A stretch of 9,714 nucleotides of DNA from Candidatus Poribacteria bacterium (lineage in GTDB: Bacteria > Poribacteria > WGA-4E > DTYX01): NCBI GenBank assembly GCA_012961655.1, contig DTYX01000965.1, forward strand, positions 1-9,714. The letters are read 5' to 3'. The position numbers and the translations under genes were made by a program. This document shows positions 6,121-9,714 of the stretch, in pieces; position 1 is the stretch's first letter; every line of letters starts with the position of its first letter. The notes beneath the pieces were generated by a model. It made no database searches. It was not told the origin of the DNA and saw only the letters and a program-made list of their open reading frames with translations.

Positions 6121-6144
6121 AAAATGCAAGCAGGAAATTGAAAA

Positions 6145-6372
6145 ATGAACAAACCTACTTATGGAGTTGTACTATTCCATTCAACGCAAGCGGCTATAAA
6201 GGCTGAAAAAATCTTAAAGGAAGCGGAAATTAAGATAAAACTCATCCCCGTACCGCGACATCTAAGCTCTGATTGCGGAATATGTTTGCGATTCGAGGTT
6301 GACGACGTTTTGGCAGTGAAATCAACTTTGGCATCTAAGAATGTCCAGACGGCGAGAATTCATCAGTTGTGA
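6145..6372 (+). CDS. DUF3343 family protein, putative selenium carrier
   Basis: This is a small 75-residue protein. It has the DUF3343 pattern: YGVVLFHSTQAAIKAEKILKE at the N-terminus, the middle PVPRHLSSDCGICLRFE, and a C-terminal helix-strand end. Comparative genomics has linked the family to selenium use and suggested a role in selenium trafficking. The conserved Cys of the family would be Cys44; this protein has a second Cys two residues later (CGIC, Cys44 and Cys47), giving a CxxC that could bind a metal or form a disulfide or selenotrisulfide. AGGAAA lies 7 bases before the ATG. It is the last gene of the cluster, 106 bases after yedF, and its stop is TGA. No membrane or signal segment is seen. 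Confidence 0.85.
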   Translation: MNKPTYGVVLFHSTQAAIKAEKILKEAEIKIKLIPVPRHLSSDCGICLRFEVDDVLAVKSTLASKNVQTARIHQL

Positions 6373-6447
6373 ACGAATAACATCTTCTTTTTCTACCTAA
6401 TTTCTGATGATTTTGAGTTGTGAAAATTTGTTTTGATAACTGTAGCG

Positions 6448-6500
6448 CGATCTATTAGATCGTTGGGAACAGACAATCTACCGCAGGCGGGGACGCCTGC
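6448..6500. repeat. Two hairpins in the convergent intergenic region
   Basis: The 6373-6588 gap separates genes running toward each other. It contains CGATCTA-t-TAGATCG (6448-6462) and the perfect 7-bp hairpin GCAGGCG-ggga-CGCCTGC (6483-6500). Neither is followed by a clear T run on either strand, so classical intrinsic terminators are not supported. They may still end or protect both transcripts, and they look like members of dispersed palindromic repeats. I see nothing else in this gap. Confidence 0.45.
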
Positions 6501-6588
6501 TTAAGCGTTCTACAAATTTAGAATCAAAGTAAATCCCTTTACCTAATGTGAGTTGATTGGAAATCGAACCGTGATTTGAATCTTAAAC

Positions 6589-7859
6589 TCATTGATTATC
6601 TTCCCCTGGCCAATTTGCGAAAGCATCGGCAGCATCAAAGTCTATCGAGCTCTCAGCAAGTGTCCGCAACTTCTCCAATGCATCTTTTGACGGTCCAGAG
6701 GCAGAATTTACCAGATTGTGCTGCTCGCCTGGGTCACTTTCCAAATCGAAAAACAGCGGCGGCGCTTGGCGGAAGCGGACGTACTTGTAGTTTCTCCAAC
6801 GAATCATGCGGAATTCAGTTCCAGCCCCCCAGCGTGGGGTTAGAGCATCGGAGAAGATTGGGCGTTTCGGGTCGAGGCGCTTTCCGCAAACAGCAGCAGA
6901 AAGATCGATACCATCTAAATCGTCTGGTGGATTGACATCAGCAAAGGCACAAAGCGTCGGGAATAAATCGACCAGTCCAACTGGAGTATGACATTTGTGG
7001 TCTGGGTATTTCCCGCTACGTTGTTCGGGCAGAGATACAATGAGAGGTACTCGAGTACAGCCCTCATACCAACCGTTTTTCCACCAAACTCCATGCTCAC
7101 CTGCCATCTCGCCGTGGTCGGTGGTGTAAACGATAATTGTATTTTCAAGAATACCATCGTGTTCCAGGCGTGAGAGCAGGTCACCGATGACCTCATCCAG
7201 GTAGCTAACACAGGCGAAATAGGCAGCCCGAGCCCGCATCATCTCGTTATATGATGTAGCGTTCGAAATGCCGCCGCGGCGCAGTGAAAGGAAGCGCAGA
7301 GAAACCAGGGTTTTTCAGGATGCGCGTGTTGGTGTTCACGGAGAAATGCCACTGTTTCGTGCGCGACTATCTCATCTTGGATTAGACTCTCAGGTATCTC
7401 AGTAATCCCGGCACCGACAGTGCGCATTCGCATCATATTAGCATCTGGACTGTCAATCGGCTCCGATTGGTGACCGCATTTCCCAGTTAGGTCGCCGTAA
7501 GGTCGGTGCTGAAAACCGGCAAACTGGAGAGTGCCACCGAAATGCATTTTTCCGACAAGACATGTTTCATAACCGGCATTCGCCAATACACGCGGCAAAG
7601 TAGGGAGTTCAGGCCGAAGCACGGACCCATTAGTCCAAGCGCCGCAACGCCGGACTTCGAGTCCCGTCAACAGGCAGAGTCGAGATGGAGTACAGAGCGG
7701 CATCTGGCAGTAGGTATTAGTAAAAACGGCGCCTTTGGCAGCCAGACCGTCAAACGTTGGTGTAAACGCTGGCTCGCCGCCTTCGTCAGGCGGAGTATGT
7801 CCCATGAAACGATAACTATGTTCGTCGCTTAAAAGAAAAAGAATATTAGGGCGTCTCAA
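6589..7859 (-). pseudogene. Type I (formylglycine) sulfatase, broken in three frames
   Basis: The N-terminal part (about 7859-7287) starts near LRRPNILFLLSDEHSYRF and holds the sulfatase signature MPLCTPSRLCLLTG, whose Cys (7692-7694) would be matured to formylglycine, and VGKMHFGG. The C-terminal part (7251-6589) has ARAAYFACVSYLDEVIG, the metal and substrate motif TTDHGEMAGEHGVWWKNG, RVPLIV and a normal end, FFDLESDPGEQHNLV. Between them the sequence FTAPRRHFERY (7288-7256), which belongs after the first part, is in a third frame, and the segment expected between FERY and the catalytic helix is absent. So there were at least two frameshifting deletions. The total is about 420 codons against roughly 480-500 in whole relatives. 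No good start exists: TTG 7859 is the best fit to homologues, but its ribosome binding site is weak. It is most likely dead; the two halves are unlikely to form an active enzyme. Confidence 0.85.
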
Positions 7860-7939
7860 TGCTTCAATGAACGTCTTGGTGAACAATCCTCCATGTTCTT
7901 CGGGAGTATGAAGGATTGGGAAGCTGGAAGCTTGCCCTA

Positions 7940-8923
7940 CTACATTAGTGTACCGCATGCGCGCAGCAGCGTTTCTTGTACGATAAAATCGTGTTCCAAA
8001 GAATAACTGGGCTGTTGCTCGCCGCGAACACAACGCGCTAGTTCTTCAAAATCACGAACATACCGCGGAATATTGGGCACGGAGACGGATTGCCATCCCT
8101 TTTGGAAATCTTCATGCGCTTGATTAAGGCAAAGACGTACTGCTGGCGGTTCAATAGGTTGGACAACGATTGTACCTTCGGTTCCACATATTTCCAACTT
8201 GCGACGTTGACCTGCTTCAATTTCCATCGCCGCGCTCTCCATAACCGCAATAGCGCGTTCGAACTGAAAAACAGCGAGGGTATTGTCGGCTAATTGGTCA
8301 TCCAAATCGGCATCGTGACGCATGAACGGCGTCACCTTCTCAGGACGACCGAGCAGCGCAACCAAGGTATCAATCAGATGACAGGCGAGTTCAAACATCA
8401 TACCGCCAGGATGGAACGCCAATCTCCGACGGCTCTCCGGATTGATGGTAGAGCCGATACTGCCGTGAACGAAAAATATCTCCCCCAACCAACCGTCGTT
8501 TACCGCTTTCATCGCCAGTTCAAATCCAGGGTTGTAGCGGAACTGGTAGCCCATCTGAAGCAGTAGATTTTCCCTTTTCACCAGATTGAGCAAAGATTTA
8601 AATTTTTCTAATGATTCACCTGCGGGTTTGTCCAAATGCACATGCTTGCCCGCTTCAACAGCGCGCTTTGCTAGAGCGAGATTGTCCTGAACCCGACCTT
8701 CCACCGCGATAACCCGCACTGTGTCATCCCCCAAGAGTTCTCGCTCTGATAACCAACGCACACCTTTGAATACCTCTTCATCTTTGCGCTGCTGTTGCAA
8801 TTCCGCATCAGGTTCACAAATCCCGACTAATTCATATTCCGGTGAAGCTTGAATTGTCCTCAATTTTCCGATAGCGTGGGCGTGTGAGATACCCAAAACT
8901 CCGGCGCGTATCTTTTCCGCCAT
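7940..8923 (-). CDS. Gfo/Idh/MocA family NAD(P)-dependent oxidoreductase
   Basis: The protein has 327 residues from the ATG at 8923, chosen because AAGGAG lies 7 bases before it; an upstream in-frame ATG at 8983 lies in a hairpin region and adds sequence unlike the family. The N-terminal Rossmann half starts KIRAGVLGISHAHAIGKL and carries the EKP-type motif as HVHLDKPAG (Lys99). The C-terminal half has HPGGMMFELACHLIDTL, where His182 fits the usual catalytic or substrate-binding histidine. Members oxidise or reduce sugars, inositols and related polyols, or act on glycosides. The substrate cannot be named here. It lies 80 bases before the sulfatase remnant on the same strand, so the pair may once have served the breakdown of a sulfated polysaccharide. 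The frame is complete. Confidence 0.9.
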   Translation of the reverse strand: MAEKIRAGVLGISHAHAIGKLRTIQASPEYELVGICEPDAELQQQRKDEEVFKGVRWLSERELLGDDTVRVIAVEGRVQDNLALAKRAVEAGKHVHLDKPAGESLEKFKSLLNLVKRENLLLQMGYQFRYNPGFELAMKAVNDGWLGEIFFVHGSIGSTINPESRRRLAFHPGGMMFELACHLIDTLVALLGRPEKVTPFMRHDADLDDQLADNTLAVFQFERAIAVMESAAMEIEAGQRRKLEICGTEGTIVVQPIEPPAVRLCLNQAHEDFQKGWQSVSVPNIPRYVRDFEELARCVRGEQQPSYSLEHDFIVQETLLRACGTLM

Positions 8924-8952
8924 CTGTTTTCTCCTTACATCTATTGGGATGC

Positions 8953-8986
8953 GGAATGCGGAACCGATATAACCATTCCGCATTCC
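8953..8986. repeat. Perfect 11-bp inverted repeat between LamG and oxidoreductase genes
   Basis: GGAATGCGGAA (8953-8963) pairs with TTCCGCATTCC (8976-8986) around a 12-base loop. It lies in the 72-base gap between the LamG stop (8996) and the oxidoreductase start (8923). No T run follows in the direction of transcription. It may be a dispersed palindromic repeat, or an mRNA stability element between the two genes. Confidence 0.55.
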
Positions 8987-8995
8987 AAATTTCGA

Positions 8996-9541
8996 TTACT
9001 CCGTTTTCTTGATTTCACTCCACGTCGCGGCGAGTTTGCCTAAAAGTTCAACTGGAGCGGTGAAAGTCAAATCTTTTTCAATCTCTTTCTCCGTCAAGGC
9101 TCTGTTGTAAATGGCAATTTCGTCGATGACGCCTTGAGCCCCATTTCTAGATGGAACGTACTTGATGACCTCTAAACCGAAGCGAGGGTTTGGATTAAGC
9201 TCAGGTTTAACGCCTAATTTGTTCGGGCTTGTAGCAATCTCTTTCCCGTCAATATACAAGAACGCAGAGCCGCCGCCAAATTCCCAGGTCGCAGCGACAT
9301 GAAACCACTTTCCTGCAGATATGACACCATCTGGGTCAAACTCAATATCTTGCCAGTCAGCGTCAGAGGCGTCCTCGAAGTAAAATCCGAAGAAGTCTGG
9401 AACGATATCGGCATGGTCTGCCCCTTTCGAGATGAAGAAATATATGGTCCCCTCTTCGGCTATGACGTTGGGAATTTCAATGAAATCGTCCTTACCATAC
9501 ATAAAACTTATTATCACCAAGCTCAAAAGCAAGATTCTCAT
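8996..9541 (-). CDS. Small secreted LamG-domain (concanavalin-like) protein, N-terminally shortened
   Basis: The frame has 181 residues with AAAGGA 7 bases before the ATG. Residues 1-14 (MRILLLSLVIISFM) are a hydrophobic segment that looks like a short signal peptide, with no clear cleavage motif. It then enters the LamG fold in the middle, at GKDDFIEIPNV, a stretch that in whole LamG proteins (DGVDDFVEIP-type) comes after about 50-60 residues of first strands. Later signatures are present: AGKWFHVAATWEFGG, LYIDGKEIATS, and GVIDEIAIYNRALTEKEI, followed by a tail, LLGKLAATWSEIKK. The protein looks like a signal peptide joined to the second half of a LamG domain by internal deletion. It may fold poorly or be a decaying copy. 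LamG domains bind glycans, fitting the neighbouring sulfatase remnant. Confidence 0.75.
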   Translation of the reverse strand: MRILLLSLVIISFMYGKDDFIEIPNVIAEEGTIYFFISKGADHADIVPDFFGFYFEDASDADWQDIEFDPDGVISAGKWFHVAATWEFGGGSAFLYIDGKEIATSPNKLGVKPELNPNPRFGLEVIKYVPSRNGAQGVIDEIAIYNRALTEKEIEKDLTFTAPVELLGKLAATWSEIKKTE

Positions 9542-9714
9542 TTTTATATCCTTTTATTTTATTTAAAACTAGTCTTTTCATTTCCCAAAACATCATTAAT
9601 TCACTTCGTCTTTATTTCTCATATTCAGAGATTTTGTAGGCAGAGCCATATCTCGACTATTGTCGTCGAATTTGGAAATTCGATACTTCGGCAAGCTCAG
9701 TACAAGCTCTACAA
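9542..9714. other. Intergenic end of the window
   Basis: I see no gene here. It carries the upstream region of the minus-strand LamG gene, AT-rich near 9545-9575, and a 7-bp inverted repeat CGAATTT-gg-AAATTCG (9667-9682). The last bases resemble a dispersed repeat phrase. A short minus-strand frame beginning ATGGCTCTGCC (complement, near 9650) ends after 17 codons and is not called. Confidence 0.5.

Noticed and set aside
6370..6420. Readthrough of the TGA at the end of the DUF3343 gene as a second Sec codon
   Set aside because: The protein already has the normal family length, and the 16 codons after the TGA look like non-coding sequence without a Cys-aligned position.
6483..6500. Intrinsic terminator for the selenium operon
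   Set aside because: The hairpin is strong but no T run follows on either strand, so it is listed as a repeat hairpin.

Overview
The window holds a seven-gene selenium-metabolism cluster on the plus strand (748-6372) and, facing it, three minus-strand genes typical of large heterotrophic 'accessory' genomes (6589-9541): a decayed type I sulfatase, a Gfo/Idh/MocA oxidoreductase and a small LamG protein. Moderate base composition, many short palindromic intergenic repeats, and the sulfatase/Gfo-Idh/LamG mix suggest an uncultivated bacterium of the Poribacteria/Latescibacteria/planctomycete kind. Poribacteria is my best guess, but it is only an inference. The double-cubane pair points to an anaerobic or microaerobic lifestyle or ancestry.

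Layout: 1-747 is a gene-free leader with two inverted-repeat elements. selD (748-1797) has an in-frame TGA at the position of the E. coli SelD Cys17, followed by a bacterial-type SECIS hairpin, so a conventional call would start about 30 codons too late at a TTG. Next come a double-cubane-cluster (HgdB/FldBC-like) protein (1840-3111), its ASKHA-type ATPase activator (3228-3989), a tRNA gene (3997-4089), a TIGR01977-like cysteine desulfurase (4274-5413, TTG start), YedF (5445-6038) and a DUF3343 protein (6145-6372).

The most striking element is the tRNA. It has the 6-bp D stem, 4-nt D loop and long variable arm of a bacterial tRNA-Sec, but its anticodon is GCA (Cys; one base from the UCA of tRNA-Sec), its discriminator base is U as in tRNA-Cys, and its acceptor branch is the ordinary 7+5 bp. 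It looks like a selC-derived or Sec-mimicking tRNA-Cys ('selC*'-like) inside a selenium operon, 7 nt after an ATPase stop codon.

How the genes may work together: the desulfurase would release selenium (or sulfur) from (seleno)cysteine, YedF (CPxP plus CGTC) and DUF3343 (CGIC) would carry it, and SelD would make selenophosphate. The double-cubane protein and its ATPase would supply very low-potential electrons for a reduction that cannot be named from sequence. selA, selB and a normal selC are not in this window and must lie elsewhere if the SelD TGA is read as selenocysteine. The Sec-like Cys tRNA could in principle place Cys at UGA instead; that is a hypothesis.
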